Position numbers and translations under genes: made by a program
Shown here: positions 7,900 through 16,022 of the stretch, one piece after another
Layout: every line of letters starts with the position of its first letter
Numbering within the stretch: position 1 is the first letter of the stretch
Source: Actinacidiphila oryziradicis
GTDB taxonomy: Bacteria; Actinomycetota; Actinomycetes; Streptomycetales; Streptomycetaceae
Length of the DNA: 64,000 nucleotides
Direction: 5' to 3'
NCBI RefSeq assembly: GCF_005047355.1
Contig: NZ_SUMC01000025.1
Span: 62,001-126,000, forward strand
The notes under the pieces: model-generated
The model's database searches: none
What the model saw: the letters and a program-made list of their open reading frames with translations, nothing else
Told to the model about the DNA's origin: nothing

Positions 7900-8936
7900 C
7901 CGGTGGCGCGGGTGCGGGTGCGGACGCCTTCGGCGGCCGCCGGACAGCGAGCGCCCCCGGGGTGCTGTACGTGCGCTTCCACGCCGGGGCGGAGATGTAC
8001 GACCGCCTCCTCGGCCTGCTCCACGAGATCACCCCCGTCGTCCAGGCGCTGCCGCCCGACGCGGCCCTGGCGGATGTGCGCGGCGCACTGCGCTACTTCG
8101 GCCGTGACGCCGCCGGACTCGCCGCGCTGGTCAGGGTGCGGGCACTGGCCCGCTATGGCGCCGACTGCACGATCGGCGTCGGCGCCAATCCGCTGCTCGC
8201 CCGACTGGCCGTGTACGACGGCGGCCTGCCCGACGGCCCGCAGGGCAGGCCGCCGGGTGCGGTCCGTACCGCCCCGGAGGACTTGGGTGCCATACCCGCC
8301 GCCGCGCTGCCCGGCGTCGGACCGGCGACCGCGCGGCAACTCGCCCCGTACGGGCTGGACACCGTCGGCCGCATCGCGGCCACCCCGCTCGGCACGCTGC
8401 AACGCATTCTCGGCGCGGCGGCCGGCCGCCGGGTCCACGACCAGGCGCGCGGCATCGACCCGGCCCCGGTCACCCCGAACGCCCCCGCCCGCGCCATGGC
8501 CGGCGACCGCCGTTTCGGACGCGACGAGCTCGACCCCGTACGCCACCGTAGGGCACTGCTCTCCCTCACCCACGAACTCGGCGCCCGGCTGCGCGCGGAG
8601 GGCCAGGTCGCCCGCTCACTGACCCTCACCGTCCGCTACGCCGACCGCTCCACGACCACCCGTACCCGTATGCTCCCCGAGCCGACCGGCCACACCGTGG
8701 CCCTCACCGACACCGCGTACCGGCTGTATGCCTCGCTCGGTCTGCAACGCGCCCGCGTACGCGGCGTATCGCTGCGCGCGGAGGGCCTCACGGCCGCCGG
8801 ACTCGCCGCCCGGCAGCTCACCTTCGACCCCGGCGACGACAAGGCCCGCCGCATCGAGGCCGCCGCCGACCGTGCCCGGGCCCGCTTCGGGCCGGGGGCG
8901 GTGCGCCCGGCCACGCTGCCCGGCACGGCGGCCTGA
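7896..8936 (+). CDS. Y-family DNA polymerase-like protein lacking catalytic carboxylates (ImuB-like)
   Basis: The 346-residue product aligns with Pol IV/ImuB from its thumb onward: helix-hairpin-helix LPGVGPATARQLAPYGLDTVGRIA-type sequence, little-finger domain, and the terminal motif RARFGPGAVRP. At the N-terminus the usual metal-binding D-M-D is replaced by R27-F28-H29 in VLYVRFHAG. The second site, normally S-x-DE, reads PPDAA (D55, A56). Only about 28 residues separate the two sites instead of roughly 95, so much of the fingers is missing. A clamp-binding-like motif RQLTF (306-310) is kept. It is therefore probably a non-catalytic adaptor linking DnaE2 to the beta clamp, as ImuB does in mycobacteria. 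The start ATG 7896 overlaps the dnaE2 stop. Confidence 0.75.
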   Translation: MTGGAGAGADAFGGRRTASAPGVLYVRFHAGAEMYDRLLGLLHEITPVVQALPPDAALADVRGALRYFGRDAAGLAALVRVRALARYGADCTIGVGANPLLARLAVYDGGLPDGPQGRPPGAVRTAPEDLGAIPAAALPGVGPATARQLAPYGLDTVGRIAATPLGTLQRILGAAAGRRVHDQARGIDPAPVTPNAPARAMAGDRRFGRDELDPVRHRRALLSLTHELGARLRAEGQVARSLTLTVRYADRSTTTRTRMLPEPTGHTVALTDTAYRLYASLGLQRARVRGVSLRAEGLTAAGLAARQLTFDPGDDKARRIEAAADRARARFGPGAVRPATLPGTAA

Positions 8937-9014
8937 CCTGCGAAGAATTCTTTACTGACGCGTGGCTTCCGCATTTTGCTACTCGCGCGTAATTTGACGT
9001 ATGAACAAGTGTCT

Positions 9015-9030
9015 TGTGATCCGGATCACA
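9015..9030. promoter_or_regulatory. Perfect CRP-type palindrome upstream of the lipase
   Basis: TGTGATCCGGATCACA is a perfect 16-base palindrome matching the CRP consensus TGTGA-N6-TCACA. It sits 49 bases before the lipase start, with a possible -35 TTGACG at 8994-8999. Streptomyces has a Crp homologue, so cAMP-Crp control is an inference. Confidence 0.6.
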
Positions 9031-9078
9031 GTTGGGCATTGAGTTGTAGTCCACTCAGAGCCGCAAGGAGTTCACAGG

Positions 9079-9945
9079 ATGCTGCCCCTGAAGCTGGGAT
9101 CCCTTCGATCCCTCGTGTGCGCCGGTGCGCTGGTGGTCGCCATGACCGCAGGGCCGGGTGCTGTCGCCGCCCACGCCGCCACCACCAGCGGCTGGAACGA
9201 CTTCTCCTGCCGCCCGTCCGTCGCCCATCCCCGCCCCGTGGTCCTCGTGCACGGCACCCTCGGCAATGGCACCGACAACTGGCTCGGCCTCGCCCCGTAC
9301 TTGGTCGCCCGCGGATACTGCGTCTTCTCCCTCGACTACGGCCAACTGGACGGAGTGCCCGTCTTCTACGGGCTCGGCCCGATCGCCGGCTCGGCCCAGC
9401 AGCTCTCCGACTACGTCGACCAGGTGCTGGCCGCCACCGGTACGGCCAAGGTGGACATCGTCGGCCACTCACAGGGCGGCATGATGCCGCGCTACTACCT
9501 CAAATTCCTTGGTGGCGCCGCCAAGGTGAACGCCCTCGTCGGCCTCGCCCCCGACAACCACGGCACCACCCTCGACGGGCTCACCAAACTGCTGCCCTAT
9601 TTCCCCGGCGCCGCCGAGGCGCTCGCCGGAACCCTCCCACAGGGCCTGACGGACCAGGTCGCCGGATCGGCCTTCCTGCTCAAGCTCAACGCCGGCGGTG
9701 ACACTGTCGCCGGGGTCCATTACACCGTCGTAGCGACCAGCTACGACGAAGTCGTCACCCCGTACACCTCCGAATTCCTGACCGGCACCGATGTGCGCAA
9801 CGTCCTGCTCCAGGATCTGTGCCCGCTCGACCTCTCCGAGCATGTCGCCATCGGCCTCACCGACCGAATCGCCTTCCATGAGGCGGCGAACGCCCTCGAC
9901 CCGGCGCACGCCACAGCGACCGACTGCCAGTCGGCGGTCAGTTGA
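9079..9945 (+). CDS. Secreted triacylglycerol lipase/esterase (alpha/beta hydrolase)
   Basis: This 288-residue protein has a signal peptide with hydrophobic core LVCAGALVVAMTAGPGAVAA and a probable cut after AHA. The mature part shows the oxyanion loop VVLVHGTLGN and the nucleophile elbow GHSQGG with Ser131. Asp223 (SYDEVV) and His255 (SEHVAI) complete the triad. It resembles the class I.2-like or LipA-type extracellular lipases of Streptomyces that hydrolyse long-chain esters. AAGGAG lies just upstream of the ATG. A CRP-like palindrome lies in its promoter region, suggesting carbon-source control. The 3' end overlaps the convergent cupin gene by 8 bases. Confidence 0.88.
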   Translation: MLPLKLGSLRSLVCAGALVVAMTAGPGAVAAHAATTSGWNDFSCRPSVAHPRPVVLVHGTLGNGTDNWLGLAPYLVARGYCVFSLDYGQLDGVPVFYGLGPIAGSAQQLSDYVDQVLAATGTAKVDIVGHSQGGMMPRYYLKFLGGAAKVNALVGLAPDNHGTTLDGLTKLLPYFPGAAEALAGTLPQGLTDQVAGSAFLLKLNAGGDTVAGVHYTVVATSYDEVVTPYTSEFLTGTDVRNVLLQDLCPLDLSEHVAIGLTDRIAFHEAANALDPAHATATDCQSAVS

Positions 9946-10309
9946 CCCATGGCGGCGCGAAGCGCGAGCCGTCGGCGAGGATGCCCTCCAGGCCCACGCT
10001 GGTGGTGACCCAGGCAGCGGCCGGCTCGTCCATGGTGTCGAGCCGGACGGAGGAGCCCGCGGGGGCGATGGCGGCATCGCCGGGGGTGAGTGTGTGCGGC
10101 TTGCCGTCGATGCTGAGCCGCACCGAGCCGCTCAGTACCAGGAACACCTCCTCGCGGGTGATGGTGTGAGCGACGCCGGTGAGGTTCGCGGGGACCTCCA
10201 GCCGCCAGGCGCAAAGCTCCTTGCTGCCGCGCGCGGGCGCGGCGTACGACGTGAAACGGGCGCCGTGCACCTCATGGACGACGGCCTCGGCGGTGCGGAC
10301 AGCGGGCAT
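9938..10309 (-). CDS. Small cupin-domain protein
   Basis: This 123-residue single-domain cupin has the conserved barrel motifs: a first motif around VAHTITREEVFLVLSGSVRLSIDG and a second around GDAAIAPAGSSVRLD. The first motif reads H-x4-E-E rather than the full G(X)5HXH, so metal binding is uncertain. Such proteins serve as small dioxygenases, isomerases or ligand sensors. CAGGAGGGG precedes the ATG at a suitable distance. It is transcribed divergently from a MarR regulator across a 34-base palindrome and is the probable target of that regulator. The substrate is unknown. Confidence 0.8.
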   Translation of the reverse strand: MPAVRTAEAVVHEVHGARFTSYAAPARGSKELCAWRLEVPANLTGVAHTITREEVFLVLSGSVRLSIDGKPHTLTPGDAAIAPAGSSVRLDTMDEPAAAWVTTSVGLEGILADGSRFAPPWVN

Positions 10310-10325
10310 GGGAACCCCTCCTGTA

Positions 10326-10359
10326 ATAGGCAGGCAACTTGAGCAAGTTGCCTGCCTAT
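10326..10359. promoter_or_regulatory. 34-bp perfect inverted repeat, probable MarR operator
   Basis: Fifteen-base arms (ATAGGCAGGCAACTT and AAGTTGCCTGCCTAT) flank the spacer GAGC. It lies between the divergent cupin and MarR genes. A further half-site-like ACTTGCTCAA follows at 10371-10380. MarR regulators bind such palindromes to repress both directions. Confidence 0.8.
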
Positions 10360-10397
10360 ATGGTCAAGCTACTTGCTCAATGTGTCAAGCTGATCGC

Positions 10398-10844
10398 GTG
10401 AACGATGAAGACGCCATGGCTCTGACCGCTACCTTGCTCGCCGCAGCCGGCGCGCTCGTCGCCGCCATCGACGACGGTGTCGCCGCGCGCGGATTCGACG
10501 ACCTGCGTCCTGCCCATGGCTTCGCCTTCGCTCGTATGTCCGCGGCTGGAGCCACCGTCACCGAGCTGGCCGAACACCTGGGCGTCACCCGCCAGGCCGC
10601 CAGCCAGCTCGTCGACGAACTCGTCCGCAAGGGTTACGCCGAGCGTCGCCCCCACCCCGACGACGCCCGCGCCCGCCTCGTCGTCCTCACCGACCGGGGC
10701 CGGTACTGCACCCGCGCCGCCGAGGATGCCGCGACCGACGCCGTACGCCCCTGGGTTGCCGCCATCGGCGAGCGCCGGCTGCGCGCCCTGCGCGACGATC
10801 TGGCCCGTCTCGCGCCGAACGGGCCCATCCGGCCCACCTGGTAG
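10398..10844 (+). CDS. MarR family transcriptional regulator
   Basis: The 148-residue winged-helix protein shows the MarR DNA-binding core VTELAEHLGVTRQAASQLVDELVRKGYAERRPHPDDARARLVVLT at about residues 56-100, including the wing with the D-x-R signature. Flanking helices would form the dimer. GTG 10398 is chosen because the N-terminus fits family length and the frame before it enters the operator region. It faces the cupin gene, so autorepression and cupin control through the 34-base palindrome are likely. The ligand is not predictable from sequence. Confidence 0.88.
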   Translation: MNDEDAMALTATLLAAAGALVAAIDDGVAARGFDDLRPAHGFAFARMSAAGATVTELAEHLGVTRQAASQLVDELVRKGYAERRPHPDDARARLVVLTDRGRYCTRAAEDAATDAVRPWVAAIGERRLRALRDDLARLAPNGPIRPTW

Positions 10845-10967
10845 AAACCGCTACGAGCGCCGGCGGCGGCACGTCAGGCACGGTACGGGCGCCCGGCGCG
10901 GCGCTTATGCCGTTGTCAAGGGACCACTGAGCGCCGAATAAGAACGCCCCCGTGGCAGGGTGGCCCC

Positions 10968-12471
10968 ATGACCGAACCGACCCCCCGTCCCGCCGCCCTG
11001 CGGCTGATCGAGGCCGTCGTCGACCCCGGGACCTGGCACAGCTGGGACGAGCCCGTCACCGCCGCGCCCGACGACTCCGCCTACCAGGCAGACCTGGAGC
11101 GGGCCCGCGCCCGTACCGGACTCGATGAGTCAGTGGTCACCGGCGAGGGGCCGGATCCGGGGCCGCGAAGTCGCGGTGGTCGCGAGCGAATTCCGTTTTC
11201 TCGGCGGCTCCATCGGTGTCGCGGCGGGGGAGCGGCTGGTACGGGCCATCGAGCGGGCCACCCGCGAGCGGGTGCCGCTGCTCGCCTTCCCGGCCTCCGG
11301 CGGCACCCGCATGCAGGAGGGCACGATCGCCTTCCTGCAGATGGTCAAGGTCGCGGCCGCGATCACCGACCACAAGGCGGCCGGTCTGCCCTACCTGGTC
11401 TACCTGCGGCACCCAACCACCGGTGGCGTACTCGCCTCCTGGGGCTCGCTCGGCCATGTCACCGCCGCCGAACCCGGCGCGCTGATCGGCTTCCTCGGAC
11501 CCCGTGTCCACGAGGCGCTGTACGGCGAGGAGTTCCCGCCCGGCGTACAGATCGCGGAGAACCTGCTTGCGAACGGCATCGTGGACGCCGTCATCCCGGC
11601 CGACCGGCTGGCGGAAGCCGCGTCCCGCGCGCTCGGGGTGCTCTGCGGCGAGCAGTCCGGAGCCGGAGCCGGAGCCGGAGCCACCGCTCCCTGCGACGGG
11701 CCCGGGCCGGAGCCCGACAGCGCCTCGGGACCCACGCCGTCCACCGCCGAGTCCATCCGGCGCTCGCGGCTGCCCGGACGCCCGGGACTGCGAGGGCTGC
11801 TCGCGGAAGCGGCCCACGACGTCACCCTGCTCAGCGGCACCGGGGCGGGGGAGCGGGACCCCGGACTGCTGCTCGCGCTCGCGCGGTTCGGCCCGACACC
11901 CTGCGTGGTCCTCGGGCACGACCGGCTCAACAGCATCCAGCCGGGCGGCCTGCGCGAGGCCCGGCGCGGGATGCGGATAGCGGCGGAGCTGGACCTGCCG
12001 CTGCTCACCGTCGTGGACACGGCGGGCGCCGCCCTTTCCCGGGAGGCCGAAGAGGGCGGTCTGGCGGGGGAGATCGCCCGTTCCCTCGCCGACCTCGTCA
12101 CCCTGCCCGCCCCAACCTTGTGCCTGCTGCTCGGCCAGGGCGCCGGCGGTGGTGCGCTCGCCCTCCTCCCCGCCGACCGGGTGCTGGCCGCGCGCCACGC
12201 CTGGCTCTCCCCGCTGCCGCCCGAAGGCGCCTCGGCGATCCTCTACCGGACCACCGAGCGAGCGTACGAGGTCGCCGACCGGCAGGGCGTACGCTCCGCG
12301 GACCTGCTGGCCAACCGGATCGTCGACCGCGTCATCGAGGAGACCCCGGAGCCGTTTCTGGTCCGCCTCGGAGACATCCTCGGTGCCGAACTGGCCGCTC
12401 TGCGCACCCAGGACAAGGCGTTCCGGCTGGCGGCGCGCCGGGCCCGCTACCGCAGCCTGGGGCTGGGCTGA
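10968..12471 (+). pseudogene. Acyl-CoA carboxylase carboxyltransferase (fused beta/alpha halves), frameshifted
   Basis: The reading begins MTEPTPRPAALRLIEAVVDPG (frame of 10968) and runs to ESVVTGEG. The conserved continuation GRIRGREVAVVASEFRFLGG then lies in another frame (that of 11125). One extra C in the run GGGGCCGG near 11147-11154 accounts for the shift. The rest is intact to 12471 and contains two crotonase-like carboxyltransferase halves, with oxyanion glycines in GGSIGVAAGERL and GAGGGALALL, joined by an alanine/glycine linker encoded by four GGAGCC repeats (11659-11682). A whole protein of about 500 residues would move the carboxyl group from biotin to an acyl-CoA. It is either a recent pseudogene or a base-call error. 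Confidence 0.8.
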
Positions 12472-12532
12472 CCCGCCTCGGGGCGTGTGCGGTGGACACG
12501 GCATTGTCAGTGGCGGCTGGCACCATCACAGC

Positions 12533-13642
12533 ATGAACACCGAGGACTACTGGGACGTGGCAGCCGACCACTTCGACGACGAGCCGGACCACGGCCTGCG
12601 CGATCCGCGGGTGCGGGCCGCATGGGCCGCCCGGCTGCTGGCCTGGCTGCCCGACGCCCCGTCCGATGTGCTGGACCTCGGCTGCGGCACAGGCACCGTC
12701 GCCCTGCTCGCGGCCGGGCAGGGGCACCGTGTCACCGCGGTCGACCGGGCGCCGCGGATGCTGGCGCGGGCACGCGAAAAGCTCGCGGGGTCCGGCGCGC
12801 GGGTGCTGGCCGGAGACGCGGTGGAACCGCCGGTCGGGGACGGGGAGTTCGATGCCGTCCTGGTCCGGCATGTGCTGTGGGCGCTGCCCGACCCGGCGAA
12901 GGCGCTGCGCCGCTGGGCGGGTCTGCTGCGGCGGGGCGGGCGGCTGGTCCTTGTCGAGGGCCGGTGGGGCGAAGCCGACCCGGTGGGCATCTCCGCCGAC
13001 ACCCTCGCCGAGTTGGCCGCGCCGCTGGGCGGACAGGTACGGATCGAGCAGCTCGCACACGACCCCGCCCTGTGGGGGCGGGAGGTCCATGACGAGCGGT
13101 ACGCGGCCGTCGTACGGCCCGCCCCGCCCAGCCGGCACGCCGAGATCGTGGATGTCCACCTCATCCTCCGCCGCGGCGGCGACATCCTGCTCGGCCGCCG
13201 GGCCGGCACCGGTTACGGAGACGGGCTGCTCAATGCTCCGTCCGGTCATGTGGAGGCCGGCGAGGACGTGCGCGCCGCGATGATCCGCGAGGCGTACGAG
13301 GAGATCGGTGTCACCCTGGATCCGGCGGAAGTCAGGGTCGCCCTCGTCATGCAGCACCGTGCGCCGGGCGGCGACACCCGCGTCGGCTGGTTCTTCGAGG
13401 CCCGGCACGCCCCGGGCACCGGAGGCGAGCCGGAGAACCGCGAACCGCACAAGTGCTCCCAGCTCGGCTGGTTCCCCCTCGACCCGCTCCCCGACGACAT
13501 GATCGCGTACTGCAGGGCCGGCATCGACGCCTACCGCGCCGGACAGTGCTTCCTGCTGCATCTCCACGAGGCGGGGGATCCGATCGCCTATGATCCGGGC
13601 GGTCCTGACCGCGCCGTCCCGTTGTCGTGGTCGCGGACCTGA
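12533..13642 (+). CDS. SAM-dependent methyltransferase fused to a Nudix hydrolase
   Basis: This single 369-residue frame joins two enzymes. Residues about 1-205 are a class I methyltransferase, with SAM-binding motif VLDLGCGTGTVALLA near residues 46-60 and the acidic end of strand 2 in VTAVDRAPRML. Residues about 206-369 are a Nudix domain with a complete box G-x5-E-x7-REAYEEIGV at 238-260, so metal binding and pyrophosphate cleavage should be intact. The upstream sequence DVHLILRRGGDILLGRRAGTGYGDGLLNAPSG is typical of Nudix strands. Both substrates are unknown. The fusion suggests a linked reaction or a nucleotide-linked acceptor. It starts 61 bases after the carboxyltransferase gene. Confidence 0.85.
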   Translation: MNTEDYWDVAADHFDDEPDHGLRDPRVRAAWAARLLAWLPDAPSDVLDLGCGTGTVALLAAGQGHRVTAVDRAPRMLARAREKLAGSGARVLAGDAVEPPVGDGEFDAVLVRHVLWALPDPAKALRRWAGLLRRGGRLVLVEGRWGEADPVGISADTLAELAAPLGGQVRIEQLAHDPALWGREVHDERYAAVVRPAPPSRHAEIVDVHLILRRGGDILLGRRAGTGYGDGLLNAPSGHVEAGEDVRAAMIREAYEEIGVTLDPAEVRVALVMQHRAPGGDTRVGWFFEARHAPGTGGEPENREPHKCSQLGWFPLDPLPDDMIAYCRAGIDAYRAGQCFLLHLHEAGDPIAYDPGGPDRAVPLSWSRT

Positions 13643-13694
13643 CCGGACAGACCCCAGGGCGGCCGATGTGCCGTGCCCCGTCAGGAGAACCATC

Positions 13695-14096
13695 GTGAGC
13701 CTCAGGATCGCCATCGACCCGGCCTCCGCCACCGCCCCCTTCGAGCAGCTCCGCGCCCGGATCGCGGACCAGGCCCGGTCCGGCGCGCTGCCCGTCGGCT
13801 ACAAGCTGCCGACCGTACGGGGCCTCGCGGAGGAGCTGGGTCTCGCGGCCAACACCGTCGCCAAGGCCTACCGTGCCCTCGAAGCGGACGGCGTCATCGA
13901 GACCCGCGGCCGCAACGGCACCTTCATCGCAGCCGCCGGCGATGCCGCCGTCCGTGAGGCCGCCGCCGCGGCGACCGCGTTCGCCCAGCGTGTCCAGCGG
14001 CTCGGTCTGGACCGGGCCGCCGCCCGCGCCGCTGTCGAGGACGCCCTGCGCGTCGCGTACGGCCAGGCGGAGCGGGGCTCGCCCTCCCCCCAATGA
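13695..14096 (+). CDS. GntR family regulator, YtrA type
   Basis: The 133-residue protein is a GntR winged helix (PFEQLRARIADQARSG, then LPTVRGLAEELGLAANTVAKAYRALEADGVIETRGRNGTFI) followed by only about 45 residues of helix. That short tail defines the YtrA subfamily, which usually regulates ABC transporters. No ABC transporter lies next to it, so its target is elsewhere or has been lost. AGGAG lies seven bases before GTG 13695. Confidence 0.88.
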   Translation: MSLRIAIDPASATAPFEQLRARIADQARSGALPVGYKLPTVRGLAEELGLAANTVAKAYRALEADGVIETRGRNGTFIAAAGDAAVREAAAAATAFAQRVQRLGLDRAAARAAVEDALRVAYGQAERGSPSPQ

Positions 14097-14131
14097 CCAG
14101 GTGCCCCCGAGGGTGTTGCCGTCGGCCGGCG

Positions 14132-15298
14132 TCAGAGGTAGAGGCCGTCCGAGGAGGCGGCCGAGGTCGGCGAGGGGATGGTGGGGGAGGTGCCGCGCCG
14201 GAGGGCGTAGAGCTGGGCGAGGGTGGCACCCTCGCGGGCGATGCCCTCGGAGGTGCCGAGCCAGGCGGTGGCCTCGCCGCGGGTGAGCGGGCCGACCTCG
14301 ATGCGGGCCAGGCAGCGGCCGGGCCGGACGACGGCCGGGTGGAGCCGCTCCAGGTCCTCGTTGGTGGTGATGCCGACCAGGACATTGCGCCCCTGGCCGA
14401 GCAGGCCGTCCGTCAGGTTGAGCAGCCTCGACAGAGCCTGGCCGGTCTGGTGCTTGGCCTGGCCGCGGATGAGCTCGTCGCAGTCCTCGAGCAGCAGCAG
14501 CCGCCAGCGGCCGCCTGACGCCCCGTCGTCCTCTCCGATGGCGATGTCCATCAGATAGCCGACATCGGTGAAGAGCCGTTCCGGGTCCAGTACGCAGTCG
14601 ACCTGGCACCAGTTCCGCCACGACCGGGCCAGCGTGCGCAGCGCGGAGGTCTTCCCGGTGCCCGGCGGGCCGTGCAGGAGCATCAGCCGCCCGGTGATGC
14701 CGTCGGGAGTGAGCTTCATCAGCCCGTCCATGGCGTCGGCGACCGGCGCGGTGTAGTTGCCGCGCACCTCGGCCCAGGTCTTGGCGGAGATCTGCCGGGT
14801 GGTGCGGTGCGGGCCGCGCCGCGGCGAGACATACCAGAAGCCCATGCTGACCTCGTCGGACTGCGGCTCCGGCTCGTCCTCGGCGCCGTCCACGGACTGC
14901 CCGAGCACCCGCTCGGCGAGCTCGTCACTGACCGAGGACACAGTGACATCGGCGCCCCGGTTCCAGCGCGAGATCAGGATCGTCCAGCCGTCGCCCTCCG
15001 CGAGCAGCGAGCTGCGGTTCTTCTCCCGGACCGAGCGCAACACGGTCGCGTCCGGCGGCAGCAGGGTCAGCCCGGCCTTGACGCTGTCCAGTGACGAGCC
15101 GCGCGAGTACGGCTGCTCGCCGGAGGTGAAGCGACTCAGGAAAAGGGCGTCGATGACATCGCCCGGCGAGTCGCTGTCGTCGAGACGGAGATGGATGGGG
15201 AGCACCTGGTGCGGTGGAGTCTGCGAGGTGGGCGAGTTGGGCGAGTTCGGCGGCTTCTGCGGCACGGGCCTCCTCGGGTTGACGGATGCGTCGGACAT
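14132..15298 (-). CDS. AAA family ATPase with N-terminal DUF5925-like region
   Basis: This 388-residue protein has an N-terminal region (LPIHLRLDDSDSPGDVIDALFLSRF onward) that I associate with DUF5925. An AAA domain follows, with Walker A GPPGTGKTS, Walker B LLLLEDCDEL, a sensor-like GITTNEDLERLHPA and the arginine-finger region RPGRCLARIEVG. This is the layout of membrane-linked or remodelling AAA proteins such as the BCS1/FtsH-like clade, but its client is unknown. ATG 15298 begins MSDASVNPRRPVPQ; the open frame upstream is not conserved-looking. It stands alone, convergent with the GntR gene. Confidence 0.8.
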   Translation of the reverse strand: MSDASVNPRRPVPQKPPNSPNSPTSQTPPHQVLPIHLRLDDSDSPGDVIDALFLSRFTSGEQPYSRGSSLDSVKAGLTLLPPDATVLRSVREKNRSSLLAEGDGWTILISRWNRGADVTVSSVSDELAERVLGQSVDGAEDEPEPQSDEVSMGFWYVSPRRGPHRTTRQISAKTWAEVRGNYTAPVADAMDGLMKLTPDGITGRLMLLHGPPGTGKTSALRTLARSWRNWCQVDCVLDPERLFTDVGYLMDIAIGEDDGASGGRWRLLLLEDCDELIRGQAKHQTGQALSRLLNLTDGLLGQGRNVLVGITTNEDLERLHPAVVRPGRCLARIEVGPLTRGEATAWLGTSEGIAREGATLAQLYALRRGTSPTIPSPTSAASSDGLYL

Positions 15299-15413
15299 GG
15301 CGTCGATGATCCGGCACAGGGGCCACTTCCGCCCACTGGTTTTCCCTGGTTCCCCTTGATGAACTGTCCAAAAAACCGGTTGTTCCGGGCACCTCCACCC
15401 CGGTGATCTCAAC

Positions 15414-15860
15414 TCAGGGCGTTCGCCTTCTCCCGGACCGGCCGTACGCCCTCCCGGCGAGCGGCAGCAGGAACAGTACGGCGCTCACTGCAGCGACGAC
15501 CGCGACCCCGCCGCGTATGGACCACATGTGCAGGGCGAGCATTCCCTGGGCGACCAGCAGGTCCATCGCCACGGCCGTCCCGGTCGCGACCACGGCACGG
15601 CTCAGCGGGTCGAGGTTTAGCAGGACGGCGGCGAGCGCGGTAGCCGGTGCCATGAGGAGGAAGAAGAAGGTGAACGGCGCCCGTACGGGTGAGGCGATGT
15701 CCGCGAGGGCGAGCACAGCTCCCGCCCCGCAGACCCCGGCCGCTGCCCCTGCCCGCAGGAGCAGCGATTCCCTGCCGAAGGACTGTCTGAGGTCTTCTCC
15801 GGTTCCTCCGGTCCCTTGAGCCTGTTCGGTCTCTTCGTTGTCTTCGCGAGTTGGTTGCAT
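15414..15860 (-). CDS. Small integral membrane protein of unknown function
   Basis: The 148-residue protein has a polar N-terminus (MQPTREDNEETEQAQG) and then four hydrophobic segments: AAAGVCGAGAVLALADIA, FTFFFLLMAPATALAAVLL, AVVATGTAVAMDLLVAQ and GGVAVVAAVSAVLFLLPLA. It ends with a basic cytoplasmic tail GRSGRRRTP. I do not recognise a family. The ATG at 15860 is chosen; a TTG at 15902 would add 14 residues without a better ribosome-binding site. It lies between the AAA ATPase and the subtilase on the same strand, with enough space for its own promoter. Confidence 0.6.
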   Translation of the reverse strand: MQPTREDNEETEQAQGTGGTGEDLRQSFGRESLLLRAGAAAGVCGAGAVLALADIASPVRAPFTFFFLLMAPATALAAVLLNLDPLSRAVVATGTAVAMDLLVAQGMLALHMWSIRGGVAVVAAVSAVLFLLPLAGRAYGRSGRRRTP

Positions 15861-16022
15861 TGGCGACTTGGCCCCCCAAAAACGCCGGATGCAGAGCTTC
15901 AATGTCGCGCAGTCCCGGCGACCGCGTCAAGGAAACAGCCGTCGTCCGCCGGTGGTTGACCGGGGACGACGGCCGCGTTTCAGCCGCGCGTTGTGCTGTT
16001 CTGCGCTGCCGGAGTCATCGCG

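Noticed and set aside
12149..12532. Long N-terminal extension of the methyltransferase-Nudix protein
   Set aside because: This part is a shadow frame of the carboxyltransferase gene; MNTEDYWD at 12533 is a natural methyltransferase start.
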